Below, piece by piece: positions 8,393 to 17,038 of a stretch of DNA of 64,000 bases. The number at the start of each line of letters is the position of its first letter. Position 1 is the first letter of the stretch. Source of the stretch: JBEEOW01 sp041191405 (GTDB taxonomy: Bacteria > Bacteroidota > Bacteroidia > Cytophagales > UBA9547); the NCBI GenBank assembly GCA_041191405.1, contig JBEEOW010000009.1, positions 62,001-126,000 of the forward strand, written 5' to 3'. The position numbers and the translations under genes are program-made. The notes under the pieces were generated by a model. The model searched no databases. It worked only from the letters and a program-made list of their open reading frames with translations, and was not told where the DNA came from.

Positions 8393-9418
8393 TTATAAAT
8401 AAATACTTACATTAGTTTCACCTGCATTTACAGGTGTATTATTCATTGCTGATTGTCTGATGAGTTTTATTTTATTGTAAATAATATCATAGTCAATACA
8501 TTGGTCTTTTTGCGATGCAAACAATTGTTGATTCGTATATTGTAATTTAGTAATCTCAACATCTTGGGCTACAACTTTTCGAGCAAGAAATGGCAAAACC
8601 AGTTTTATGATAGGATTAAATGCTTTAAAATTATACGATAGTTTGATATATGCCATCGTTTTACCTTCACTTACTGGAGTACAAGCAATAAAGGCATTAA
8701 ACCTGTGAATATCATTGATATAATAATCAACTTTTACCAGATTGGGCATTAAAAAAGCATCAGTATGTTTTGATAACAGGTTATTTCCTAAAATCAAATT
8801 TAAACCAAGTGCCACCTTTTCTTGTGTTTCTTTAAACGATACTTTTACCTCATTTTCAGCATATTGTACATGAAGTTGATGTTCTACTTTTTCTCCCATT
8901 CCTCTTATAATACCTTTGTGAGTAAATGCAGTATGGGTAGCATCCATAAAATTTTCAACTAGTAATTCATCTGTTGTTTCAAAACATTCTTTCAAAAAAA
9001 TAGCATCCCAGTTTTGTGTTTCAAGTTGATAAGGTTTTGTGTTTGCTTTTTGACTATCATCAAGATAAATCCAGACAAAACCATCTTGTTCTATGATTTC
9101 ATATTTATTCAACGAACAGTTAAGTTTTTGAATATCAATATGTGGCGAACTAGGTATTTCTGCTAAACAACCCTTTGAATTATATTTCCAACCATGGTAA
9201 GGACAAGTTAACACATTGGTTTTATAATCACTTACATGTAAAGGTGCACGCTTGTGAGCGCATACATTTGCAATAGCGTGAATATTATCATTATCATCTC
9301 TCCAAAGTAAAAAAGAAATGGAATACATCATTTTTTGGATAGAAGTATTCTTCTTAATTTCTGAAGAAAAAGCAATGATATGCCAATATTTAACTAACAA
9401 ACCTAAATGTTTAAACAT
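8393..9418 (-). CDS. Rieske [2Fe-2S] oxygenase, alpha-subunit type
   Basis: A 341-residue protein and probably the first gene of the seven-gene minus-strand operon. The Rieske cluster ligands are Cys53-x-His55 (CAHKRAP) and Cys72-x2-His75 (CPYHGWKY). The mononuclear iron site is Asp159/His162/His167 in NFMDATHTAFTH. This is the architecture of aromatic-ring-hydroxylating and sterol/cholesterol desaturating oxygenases. No reductase or ferredoxin is encoded nearby, so electrons must come from elsewhere. Together with the sterol-desaturase-like gene it adds a second O2-dependent step to the pathway. There is a 105-bp gap to the upstream gene. Confidence 0.88.
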   Translation of the reverse strand: MFKHLGLLVKYWHIIAFSSEIKKNTSIQKMMYSISFLLWRDDNDNIHAIANVCAHKRAPLHVSDYKTNVLTCPYHGWKYNSKGCLAEIPSSPHIDIQKLNCSLNKYEIIEQDGFVWIYLDDSQKANTKPYQLETQNWDAIFLKECFETTDELLVENFMDATHTAFTHKGIIRGMGEKVEHQLHVQYAENEVKVSFKETQEKVALGLNLILGNNLLSKHTDAFLMPNLVKVDYYINDIHRFNAFIACTPVSEGKTMAYIKLSYNFKAFNPIIKLVLPFLARKVVAQDVEITKLQYTNQQLFASQKDQCIDYDIIYNKIKLIRQSAMNNTPVNAGETNVSIYL

Positions 9419-9523
9419 GGTTATGTGTTTTTAATAAATATGAAAATAAGCATTTATTGCTTTATTAGATACTTTTCAATGAATTTACTTTTATAAATGT
9501 TGAGAGAACATTCTGTAAAAAGA

Positions 9524-10033
9524 TTAAAATACTCCAGCAGCTCCTTTACCAAATGTCCACCTTAAAGATATACTATGATTGCTAATTTCTTTATTACATT
9601 TTTCTCTAATAAAGAAACCATATCCATAATTTAAGTCTATAATTCCTAGAAATGTTACACCAATTTCAGGTCTATATACATAATCTACATTATTAAAATT
9701 TGTATATGTAATTAATTGATTAGTAAAATTAAAAAAGCAAATCGATGCAGAATGTCCTAATTTAACGCCCATTAATTTGTTCATATTTTTATCAATTAAC
9801 AACTCCGAACATATATGGTAATTTGCATAAGAAAGACCCCAAGTATTTCCTCTAAATCCTCTAGCAATACCTAATTCAATTGCATTATAATTTAAATATT
9901 GATAACCGATAATAAAATCAGTTTTTCCATACTTTATTGGATAACTTAAATAATTGTACTTGGATTCCTCCTGTCCAAATACATTACTTTGATTAAAAAA
10001 TAAAATTGAAATGATGAAGAATATTTTTTTCAT
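9524..10033 (-). CDS. Secreted hypothetical protein, barrel-like
   Basis: A 169-residue protein with a Lys-Lys start and hydrophobic signal peptide ending at FGQ (residue 21). The mature part alternates aromatic and glycine residues in short strands (GYQYLNYNAIELGIARGF, LNYGYGFFI) and ends with SLRWTFGKG, which suggests a small outer-membrane beta-barrel. I do not recognise the family. Its first codons and the bases around them are identical over 29 bp to those of the gene upstream, so the two leader regions are related. The gap to that gene is 29 bp, so they are probably co-transcribed. Confidence 0.7.
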   Translation of the reverse strand: MKKIFFIISILFFNQSNVFGQEESKYNYLSYPIKYGKTDFIIGYQYLNYNAIELGIARGFRGNTWGLSYANYHICSELLIDKNMNKLMGVKLGHSASICFFNFTNQLITYTNFNNVDYVYRPEIGVTFLGIIDLNYGYGFFIREKCNKEISNHSISLRWTFGKGAAGVF

Positions 10034-10062
10034 GTGCTTAAAGATTTTGTGTTTTTAATAAT

Positions 10063-11178
10063 TTAAAATCTTAAGCCCAATAATATGCTTATTGCTTGAT
10101 TTCCAATATTATTTGAAATGTATTTATCCCATTCATAAGGTATAAAATTGTATAAAAGACTTAAAGTTAAACTTTTGTTGTTAAATACTTTATAGTTCAA
10201 ATTTGTTCCTATTGAAAAATTTGCGGTGCAAATGCTATAATTTTCATTTTCTTTAGATGGTTTTTTAACATTTGTACTAATAGAGCCATAGCCAATTCCA
10301 GAATAACTTTCAACTTCTAATCGTTTATATTTGATAATTGGTTTTGCAAGATAAGCGCCGAAAACCGTATATGTTGACCCTTTTGCAGATTGAATTTGAT
10401 TGTCAACATTGATTTCAAAATTGTTATTGTTAGTTAAGGCAACAATATTAAAGCCAATTTCTAATCTTAATTTTTTAGGAAGTGGATATTCTAAACTAAA
10501 GCCTAGTTGTAAACTGGGATTAAAAGTATTCGCTAATTTTCCTGTGGGAATCCATAAACCTGATTTAATATTCAAGTTTGAAACATTGTTTTCATTTATT
10601 GTATTCTTAGCATAATTATCAACATCATAAGGAATTGAATTAACAGCTTTATAAAATGCCTTAAGGCTGTCACTAAATAATAAACAAAAAAGATATGCAT
10701 TTGAATGCTTTTGTTGTTTACTTTTTAAATTATTTGAGTTAGTTTTTATCCAAAGTTCAAAATTACTATTGAAAGGTACATAATTAAAAAAATCTTTACT
10801 TTGATTATACAATTCAATATCTTCATTGTTTTTCAGAGTTTTATAATAATTTCTTGTCTCAAAAATATACATATAATTATCAAGGTATTGTTTTGTAATT
10901 GAATCTACATTTTCTTGTTTTGAAATCATTAACAATATTTTTAATCTAACTATTGCCTCATTTTTCCCACAATAATTTTCCCAAATGCCAATAATTTTTT
11001 GAATTGAATCTATTTTTTCAAAACTTAAAGTTGGCAATATTGCTATTGTGTTTGTTGTAATGGTTTCACAATTTGTAATCGGTTTGGTTAGTTTTTGCAT
11101 CAAGCTTGAATCAACTTGCGAAAAGCTTTTATATTGAGTGAAAATCAATAGTGAAATGATGAAGAATATTTTTTTCAT
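10063..11178 (-). CDS. Secreted hypothetical protein with C-terminal barrel-like region
   Basis: A 371-residue protein with a signal peptide ending at FSQ (residue 21), almost the same as that of its downstream neighbour. Residues about 25-200 are polar and probably helical, with no recognised motif. From about residue 205 the pattern becomes strand-rich (SGLWIPTGKLAN, LQLGFSLEY, LRLEIGFNIVAL, AISILLGLRF), and the last residue is Phe, as is usual for outer-membrane barrels. Function unknown. The 261 bp upstream separate it divergently from the 102-residue plus-strand gene and must hold promoters for both. Confidence 0.72.
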   Translation of the reverse strand: MKKIFFIISLLIFTQYKSFSQVDSSLMQKLTKPITNCETITTNTIAILPTLSFEKIDSIQKIIGIWENYCGKNEAIVRLKILLMISKQENVDSITKQYLDNYMYIFETRNYYKTLKNNEDIELYNQSKDFFNYVPFNSNFELWIKTNSNNLKSKQQKHSNAYLFCLLFSDSLKAFYKAVNSIPYDVDNYAKNTINENNVSNLNIKSGLWIPTGKLANTFNPSLQLGFSLEYPLPKKLRLEIGFNIVALTNNNNFEINVDNQIQSAKGSTYTVFGAYLAKPIIKYKRLEVESYSGIGYGSISTNVKKPSKENENYSICTANFSIGTNLNYKVFNNKSLTLSLLYNFIPYEWDKYISNNIGNQAISILLGLRF

Positions 11179-11439
11179 GTGAAGAATAGGTTTAACAATT
11201 CAAAAGTAGCCTAAGTTGATTCTTTTAAAAATATAGCTTTTAAAATTTACGGACTTTGTAATAAATTCAAAAATTAACTATTATATCCATTTTAGTAAAC
11301 AATATTGAAATATTACAGACTTTTATCTCTTACAATTTTTTAATTTTTCATTATCAAACTATTATTTATTCTATCATTTTAAAAAAATTAAAACATAATC
11401 TCTAATTTAGCTACTTATTAAATTTAGAAATTTGATTTT

Positions 11440-11748
11440 ATGGATATTATTCAAGATGATTCTTACGAAGAGCTAGCTGCTGAATGGCAATACCAAATGA
11501 TTGTTTTATTGAAAGAATCATTAAAAAAACAGGGTATTGAAGGCGAAACTGCTAAGGCTGTTTGTGGAGATTTTGCATTTAATTTGGCTATGCTACAAGA
11601 CCAAGGTGAATTAAAAGTTGACGGAGATTCATACAGAGCAGTTATTTGTTTTGATAATTTCAAAGGCAAACTTGCTTACAACTCTGAAGACGAATGCCAA
11701 TTACACGAATATGCTTTCGGTAATACCGACGAAGCTTTTGAAAATTAA
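11440..11748 (+). CDS. Conserved-looking small cytoplasmic protein
   Basis: A 102-residue acidic protein with no signal peptide or membrane segment. It opens with an amphipathic helix (YEELAAEWQYQMIVLLKESLKKQG) and contains two short strands around DSYRAVICFDNFKGKLAY. It ends in acidic sequence. I do not recognise the family. Codon use is like that of its neighbours, and the ATG follows an AT-rich leader. mscL starts 37 bp downstream on the same strand, so the two may be co-transcribed. Confidence 0.65.
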   Translation: MDIIQDDSYEELAAEWQYQMIVLLKESLKKQGIEGETAKAVCGDFAFNLAMLQDQGELKVDGDSYRAVICFDNFKGKLAYNSEDECQLHEYAFGNTDEAFEN

Positions 11749-11785
11749 TTATTTAACTAACAAACTGTAAACAAATTATTTATAT

Positions 11786-12178
11786 ATGGGAATTTTAAAA
11801 GAATTTAAGGAATTTGCCATGCGTGGCAATGTGATTGATTTAGCAATAGGGGTTATTGTAGGTGGTGCATTTGGTAAAATTGTTAGTTCATTGATTGACG
11901 ACGTAATTACTCCATTGTTATTAAAACCTGCATTAGATGCTGCACATTTATCAAAACTTGAAGATTTAAAGCTGTTTGGTACTGTAAAATATGGTAGTTT
12001 TTTGTCTTCAACAATTAATTTTATAATTATTGCTTTTGTATTATTCTTGATTATCAAAGGAATAAATGCTACTAAGAAGAAAAATGATGCAGCCCCAGTT
12101 GCTCCAGCCCCAGAGCCAGCTCCAACCAAAGAAGAAATTTTATTAACTGAAATTAGAGATTTATTAAAGAATAAATAA
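11786..12178 (+). CDS. mscL: Large-conductance mechanosensitive channel MscL
   Basis: A 130-residue protein that starts with the MscL signature FKEFAMRGNVIDLAIGVIVGGAFGKIVSSLIDD, containing the pore-lining first helix (about residues 15-40). The second membrane helix is FIIIAFVLFLIIKGIN near residue 75. A Pro/Ala-rich linker and a charged C-terminal helix (EILLTEIRDLLKNK) follow, as in the family. The channel opens on hypo-osmotic shock to release solutes. Its stop overlaps the start of the next gene (TAATG), so translation is probably coupled. Confidence 0.96.
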   Translation: MGILKEFKEFAMRGNVIDLAIGVIVGGAFGKIVSSLIDDVITPLLLKPALDAAHLSKLEDLKLFGTVKYGSFLSSTINFIIIAFVLFLIIKGINATKKKNDAAPVAPAPEPAPTKEEILLTEIRDLLKNK

Positions 12179-12522
12179 TGAAAATATTAGCTGTATTATT
12201 ATTAAGTGTGTTTTCTATATTTCAGGTAAAACCATTAACTGAAGCACAGAAAATCAATAAATTAATCTCTTACATTGAAACTTTAAAAGGTGCAACTTTT
12301 ATTAGAAATGGAGATACACATACATGTAAAGAAGCTGCTGAGCATTTAAGACTTAAATATAAATCGGCACCTGAAAAAGCTAAAACTGCAAAGGATTTTA
12401 TTAATAACTTGGCTACAAAATCATCTATGTCGGGCAAGTATTACGAAATAAAACTTGCTGATGGTAAACTTGTTAGGTCTCAAGATTTGCTAATGGCTAA
12501 ACTAAAAGAATTAGAAAAGTAG
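12178..12522 (+). CDS. DUF5329 family protein (YfeK-like)
   Basis: A 114-residue protein with a short hydrophobic leader (residues 1-17). The body matches the DUF5329/YfeK pattern as I recall it: KINKLISYIETLKGATFIRNG, then EAAEHLRLKY, then FINNLATKSSMSGKYYEI. The family is periplasmic and of unknown function. The ATG overlaps the mscL stop by one base. A strong hairpin directly after the stop closes the transcription unit. Confidence 0.82.
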   Translation: MKILAVLLLSVFSIFQVKPLTEAQKINKLISYIETLKGATFIRNGDTHTCKEAAEHLRLKYKSAPEKAKTAKDFINNLATKSSMSGKYYEIKLADGKLVRSQDLLMAKLKELEK

Positions 12523-12526
12523 TTTT

Positions 12527-12568
12527 AAAGGTCGTTGAAAATTTGAATTCAACGACCTTTTTATTTTT
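12527..12568 (+). terminator. Intrinsic terminator after the mscL-DUF5329 unit
   Basis: A perfect 12-bp stem (AAAGGTCGTTGA at 12527-12538 pairing with 12549-12560) with a 10-nt loop, followed by TTATTTTTAT. It lies 4 bp after the DUF5329 stop. It overlaps the 5' part of the longest frame of the next gene, which argues for a later start there. Confidence 0.82.
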
Positions 12569-12641
12569 ATCAATCAAACCTACTTCTAAGTATAATAATC
12601 AACGATTTTTTGTATCTATGCAAATTGAAAAAATCAAATTT

Positions 12642-13274
12642 ATGGAATCAAAACCTTCAATTATTTATATCTATGATGCCTTATGTGGTTGGTGTTATGG
12701 TTTTAGTTCAGTTATGAAATCGCTTTATTCTGAACATGGATCGGAATACAACTTTGAGGTATTAAGTGGAGGTATGGTTTTGGGCGATAGAGTAGGTCCA
12801 ATTAGTAATATTGCCCCATTTATTAAACAAGCAATGAAACCTGTTGAAGATAAAACAGGAATTAGATTTGGCGAACATTTTAAAAACATTTTAAATATAG
12901 GTTCATATATCTGTAATTCAGAACTTTCGGCTGTTGCTATGATGGCATTTAAACAGCAACTTCCTGAAAAAGCAGTTTTGTTTAGTGCTGCTATTCAAGA
13001 AGCATTTTATTTTTATGGAGAATCTTTAAACGATAAAGATACTTACATTAAAATTGCTGAGAACCTAGGAGCAGATATTGAATTGTTTGAAAATGAATTA
13101 AATAACCCAAATACTTTAGTGGCTGCCAACAAAGATTTTGATATGATTAGACGTTGGGGTGTAACAGCATTTCCAGCAGTTTTGCATTTTGATGGAAAAC
13201 AAAAGTTGAGTATGGTATCACAAGGTTATATACCTAAAGATGAATTATTAAAAAAATTGGCAGAGTTTAATTAA
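12642..13274 (+). CDS. DsbA-family thioredoxin-fold protein (FrnE-like)
   Basis: A 210-residue protein starting MESKPSIIYIYDALCGWCYG, with the redox motif Cys15-Gly-Trp-Cys18 right after the first strand, as in DsbA/FrnE-like oxidoreductases. The cis-proline segment is seen in GVTAFPAVLHFDG, and a DLCGW-type N-terminus is common in Bacteroidota homologues. There is no signal peptide, so it is probably cytoplasmic. The frame is open further upstream to 12543, but that extension runs through the terminator hairpin; ATG at 12642 (or 12618) fits the family better. Confidence 0.85.
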   Translation: MESKPSIIYIYDALCGWCYGFSSVMKSLYSEHGSEYNFEVLSGGMVLGDRVGPISNIAPFIKQAMKPVEDKTGIRFGEHFKNILNIGSYICNSELSAVAMMAFKQQLPEKAVLFSAAIQEAFYFYGESLNDKDTYIKIAENLGADIELFENELNNPNTLVAANKDFDMIRRWGVTAFPAVLHFDGKQKLSMVSQGYIPKDELLKKLAEFN

Positions 13275-13275
13275 T

Positions 13276-13307
13276 TACTTTGTACTTAATACTTTGTACT
13301 CTGTACT
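13276..13307. repeat. GTAC-rich extragenic repeat, copy 1
   Basis: A short stretch made of overlapping TACTTTGTAC, TTAATACTTTGTAC and TCTGTACT words directly after the DsbA-like gene. Its reverse complement shares AGTACAGAGTA and TTAAGTACAAAGT with 21021-21062. The two copies differ by one 7-bp unit (CAAAGTA). Confidence 0.5.
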
Positions 13308-13351
13308 AGTTTTGTTAGTTTAGTAGCAAATTTCTATTTCGATATTTAAAA

Positions 13352-15838
13352 ATGAAAAAAATTGATTTTAAAAAGCAAATACTTCCACATTTGCTAGTTG
13401 TTTTGGCTTTCATAGCCTTGGTATTTATATATTTTAGTCCGGTGTTTATGCAACACAAGGAGTTGATTCAAGGTGATATTGAGCAATGGAAAGGTGGTGC
13501 TGAGGAAATAACTAAATTCAGAAAAGAAACTGGTATTGAGCCACTTTGGACAGGTGCAATGTTCTCAGGGATGCCATCAGCATTTGTATCAACAATGCAT
13601 TTTGGGGATATTTATTCTCATATTCATACTATTTTAACTGTTGGTTTGCCACACCCTGTAAGTTTGATTTTTATCATGTTGGTATCATTTTACTTATTGT
13701 TATTAGCATTTGATATCAAACCTTTATTAGCTTCAATTGGAGCAGTTGGTTTTGCCTTGGCATCATTTACAATAATAAGTTTGGCTGCTGGGCACAATGC
13801 AAAAGTGATGGCAATTGCTTATATGCCAATGGCTTTGGCAGGTGCAATTTGGGCTTACAGAAAAAATCCTTTAGCAGGAGCTGCCTTATTTGGGTTGGGT
13901 TTTGCGATGCAAATAAGAGCAAGTCACTTACAAATTACCTATTACTTGGCTTTGATGTTGGTAATATTTGGTATCAGTGAATTGATATTTTCTCAAAAAT
14001 CTGGTCAATTAGCAAAATTTATTAAAACAAGTGTATTCTTGGTTGTTTTTGGATTAGTTGCAGTCGCTTGTAATTTAGGTCAAATATTAACAAACTACGA
14101 ATATAGTAAATACTCAATTAGAGGTAAATACGAATTAACTCCGCTTGATAAAACTACAAGAACAAACACAGAAGGTTTAGATAAAACCTATGCTTTTGAA
14201 TATAGTATTGCTGAATCAGAGGCACTTACATTGCTAGTTCCTAACTTTGTTGGAGGAAATAACAGTGTTCAACTCGACGAAAAATCAGCAACTTACAAAG
14301 CACTTTCTGAAAGAGGAGCAAGTTTTGAACAAATTCAAGGAGTAACACAACATGCAGCTACTTATTTTGGTGGTTTAAAAGGAACTGCCGGACCAAGTTA
14401 TGCTGGTGCAGTAATTTGTTTCTTATTTGTGTTAGGTTTATTCATAGTTGAAGCTCGTTGGAAATGGTGGATTGTTGCTGCAACTTTCTTAGCTGTTTTA
14501 CTTTCTATGGGAAGTTACTTGCCATCATTTAACTACTTTATGTTCGATTATTTCCCAGGTTACAATAAGTTTAGAGCTGTAACTATGGCTATTTGTATTG
14601 CTCAAATCACCATTCCATTATTGGCAATACTTGCAGTTGATAAGTTATTAAAAAGTAATGTAAAAGACATTGAAAAAGACTTTATTTACGCTACTGCAAT
14701 TACAGCAGGTTTATGTTTAATCATTGCATTCTCTGGCAGTGTGAGAGAACTTGACGGAGCTGCTGATGCACAATACAAACAAATGGTTGGTAGCGATTGG
14801 TTGGTAAATGCCATTAAAGAAGATAGAATTTCGGTTGTTAAAAAAGATGCATTCCGTTCTTTAATATTTATTTTATTAGCTGCCGGAATCATTTATGCTT
14901 ATATCAAAAATTTTGTAAAAGCTGTATTTGTAGTTCCTGTATTATTAGCATTAACTGTTTTTGATTTATGGAATGTTGATAGAAGATATTTAGATAAAGA
15001 CAATTTCCAGTCGAAAGACGAAAACCCAATGTTTATACCAAGTGCTGCTGATAATGCAATACTGGCTGATAAAGACCCAAATTACAGAGTATTAAATCTT
15101 GGAAATCCATTTGCAGATGCAAGAACATCCTTTTTCCATAAGTCAATAGGTGGATATTGTGCTGCAAAAATGCGTCGTTATCAAGATTTAATTGAGCGTC
15201 AATTAACTCCTGAACTTGAAAAAATGTATGCAGAGTTTAATGGACAAAAATTTACTTATAATAGTTTAGCAAATTATCCTGTGATAAATATGCTAAATAC
15301 CAAGTATTTAAAAGCATCTGAAGAAGCAGGTGGAGTTATTCCAAATCAATATGCATGTGGAAATGCTTGGTTTGTGCCAACATTAAAACCTGTAAATTCA
15401 CCTGACGAAGAGATTGCAGCCATTACTAGTTTTAATCCTAAAAATGAAGCATTTATTGATGTGAAAAAATTCCCAATCAATAAATTTAACTTTGATACTG
15501 TGGGTGCAAAAATTAGTTTGGTAAACTACAAACCAAATGAAGTAAACTATACAAGTTCTGTTAATAAAGAAGGCTTTGCGGTATTCTCAGAGGTATATTA
15601 TGATAAAGGGTGGACTGCAACTATTGACGGAAAAGAAACCCCAATAGTGAGAGTAAACTACATTTTAAGAGGTTTGCAAGTTCCTGCTGGTAAACATGTT
15701 ATTGCATTCAAATTCAGACCAGAAAGTTACTACTTAGGAAATAAAATTGGCTTAGCAGCTTCTGTATTATTGCTTTTAGCTGTAATTGCTATTTTATATC
15801 TTCAAACTAAAAAAGAAGAAGAAAAAGCAGCAGTTTAA
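13352..15838 (+). CDS. YfhO family multi-spanning membrane protein
   Basis: An 828-residue membrane protein with a first hydrophobic helix at about 12-28 (LLVVLAFIALVFIYFSPV) and roughly a dozen more in the first 560 residues. The periplasmic EPLWTGAMFSGMPSAF segment and AGHNAKVMAIAYMP match the bacterial YfhO family. The C-terminal soluble part (FSEVYYDKGWTATIDGKE, PAGKHVIAFKFRP) is the usual beta-sandwich, followed by a last helix at about 800-820. YfhO proteins are GT-C-like and have been linked to glycosylation of cell-surface polymers in Gram-positives; the role in Bacteroidota is not established. Confidence 0.88.
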   Translation: MKKIDFKKQILPHLLVVLAFIALVFIYFSPVFMQHKELIQGDIEQWKGGAEEITKFRKETGIEPLWTGAMFSGMPSAFVSTMHFGDIYSHIHTILTVGLPHPVSLIFIMLVSFYLLLLAFDIKPLLASIGAVGFALASFTIISLAAGHNAKVMAIAYMPMALAGAIWAYRKNPLAGAALFGLGFAMQIRASHLQITYYLALMLVIFGISELIFSQKSGQLAKFIKTSVFLVVFGLVAVACNLGQILTNYEYSKYSIRGKYELTPLDKTTRTNTEGLDKTYAFEYSIAESEALTLLVPNFVGGNNSVQLDEKSATYKALSERGASFEQIQGVTQHAATYFGGLKGTAGPSYAGAVICFLFVLGLFIVEARWKWWIVAATFLAVLLSMGSYLPSFNYFMFDYFPGYNKFRAVTMAICIAQITIPLLAILAVDKLLKSNVKDIEKDFIYATAITAGLCLIIAFSGSVRELDGAADAQYKQMVGSDWLVNAIKEDRISVVKKDAFRSLIFILLAAGIIYAYIKNFVKAVFVVPVLLALTVFDLWNVDRRYLDKDNFQSKDENPMFIPSAADNAILADKDPNYRVLNLGNPFADARTSFFHKSIGGYCAAKMRRYQDLIERQLTPELEKMYAEFNGQKFTYNSLANYPVINMLNTKYLKASEEAGGVIPNQYACGNAWFVPTLKPVNSPDEEIAAITSFNPKNEAFIDVKKFPINKFNFDTVGAKISLVNYKPNEVNYTSSVNKEGFAVFSEVYYDKGWTATIDGKETPIVRVNYILRGLQVPAGKHVIAFKFRPESYYLGNKIGLAASVLLLLAVIAILYLQTKKEEEKAAV

Positions 15839-15856
15839 TTTCTAAAAATATTCACA

Positions 15857-15905
15857 AACAGAAAGGCTTAATTAAATGTAAATCATTTGATTAAGCCTTT
15901 CTGTT
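15857..15905 (+). terminator. Strong hairpin between YfhO and DUF4349 genes
   Basis: A perfect 16-bp stem: AACAGAAAGGCTTAAT (15857-15872) pairs with 15890-15905, with a 17-nt loop. It sits 18 bp after the YfhO stop. The following bases (AAAACCATTATT) are not a clear U tract, so it may be a weak or structural terminator. The DUF4349 ATG is 12 bp further on. Confidence 0.6.
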
Positions 15906-15917
15906 AAAACCATTATT

Positions 15918-16664
15918 ATGAAAAAAATAATTTATATTTCATTTGCATTTTTAGTACTTACTTCATGTTCGGGACATCATAGTCGTTCCTCAGCTCCATC
16001 TTATGGTGCTTATGATAATACTAGTGCTGAGGATTTATCAGCAAGTGCAAGCAGTGAAACTAGCGAACACTTATATGAGAAAACTAGTGTACAAAGAAAT
16101 CATGATGAATCTAAAAAAGAGAAAAGTTCTTCAGAAATAACAAGTAGGTTAATTATTTACAATGCAAATTTAGATTTGAAAGTTAAAGTTTTAGATTCAA
16201 TACCTTCAAAAATTAAAGTTATTGCAAGCAATAATCAAGGTTATGTATCGAGTGTATCAAATCACAGAATTAGTTTAAAAGTAAAAGCCGAATTGTTAGA
16301 CCAAGCAATTAAAGAAATAGCAAAACTAGGGAAAGTTACCTCAAAAAATGTTTCAAGCAATGATATTACAGATTCATACAGAGATTCAGAAATTAGACTA
16401 GAAAATGCCTTAAAATCAAGAAATAGATATTTAGAATTATTAGCCAAAGCTGAAAATGTTGAAGCAACCCTAAAAGTTGAACGAGAATTAGAAAGATTAA
16501 ATACGGAAATTGATTTATTAAAAGGTCGACTTAAAAACTATGATAATCAAATAACTTACTCACAAATAAATGTTTACCTAACTCAAAAAGTAAAACCAGG
16601 TATAGTTGGTTATGTATTCGTTGGTTTGTATGAGTCAATTAAATGGTTATTTGTGAGAGGTTAA
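15918..16664 (+). CDS. DUF4349 domain-containing lipoprotein
   Basis: A 248-residue protein with a lipoprotein signal (VLTSC, lipid Cys at about residue 17) followed by a Ser-rich linker. The DUF4349 core starts near residue 75 (RLIIYNANLDLKVKV), continues with GYVSSVS, and then a long coiled coil (NALKSRNRYLELLAKAENVE, RELERLNTEIDLLKGRLKNYDNQ). The strand TYSQINVYL is typical, and the C-terminus (VGYVFVGLYESIKWLFV) is a membrane-like helix. It is probably an envelope-anchored structural protein; the function is unknown. Its last 4 bases overlap the convergent DUF6150 gene. Confidence 0.87.
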   Translation: MKKIIYISFAFLVLTSCSGHHSRSSAPSYGAYDNTSAEDLSASASSETSEHLYEKTSVQRNHDESKKEKSSSEITSRLIIYNANLDLKVKVLDSIPSKIKVIASNNQGYVSSVSNHRISLKVKAELLDQAIKEIAKLGKVTSKNVSSNDITDSYRDSEIRLENALKSRNRYLELLAKAENVEATLKVERELERLNTEIDLLKGRLKNYDNQITYSQINVYLTQKVKPGIVGYVFVGLYESIKWLFVRG

Positions 16665-17008
16665 TTATTACACCTTGCAAATGATTCAGTTGTAGTATAA
16701 TACACCGAAAAATCAGCTAAAGATTTATTTTTTTCAATATAAACAGTGAAATCTGCTAATGATAAATGTGGGGTAAAAAACCAAAATCCAGCTTTATCAG
16801 CGTATAATTTATTGTCCTGTTTAAAAATGATTAAACTTGCAAAAGCCTCAGAATCTTCAATATAGATTCTATAATCAGCATCATTTCTGTTTGTTACTTC
16901 TTTTACAGCACCAAAAATGGTACAAATATCTGGTAATTTATTTGTTTGTGCTATTGAATCAAAGTTGATGCAAATAATTGACGCAATAATGAAGATTAGT
17001 TTTTTCAT
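16661..17008 (-). CDS. Secreted DUF6150-like protein
   Basis: A 115-residue protein with a signal peptide ending at SIAQ (residue 21). The mature part consists of short repeated strands of the type ADYRIYIEDSEAFASLIIF, LADFTVYIEKN and LADFSVYYTT, each ending in an Asp/Glu turn. That repeat (DADF.VY.....EADL.VY) fits the DUF6150 family, whose function is unknown. It converges on the DUF4349 gene with a 4-bp overlap. Confidence 0.7.
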   Translation of the reverse strand: MKKLIFIIASIICINFDSIAQTNKLPDICTIFGAVKEVTNRNDADYRIYIEDSEAFASLIIFKQDNKLYADKAGFWFFTPHLSLADFTVYIEKNKSLADFSVYYTTTESFARCNN

Positions 17009-17038
17009 TTTATAAATACTATGTAATCAATGTTTTAC

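Noticed and set aside
12543..12641. Extension of the DsbA-like gene to an upstream ATG
   Set aside because: It runs through the terminator hairpin, and homologues I recall start near MESKPSIIYIYDALCGWC.
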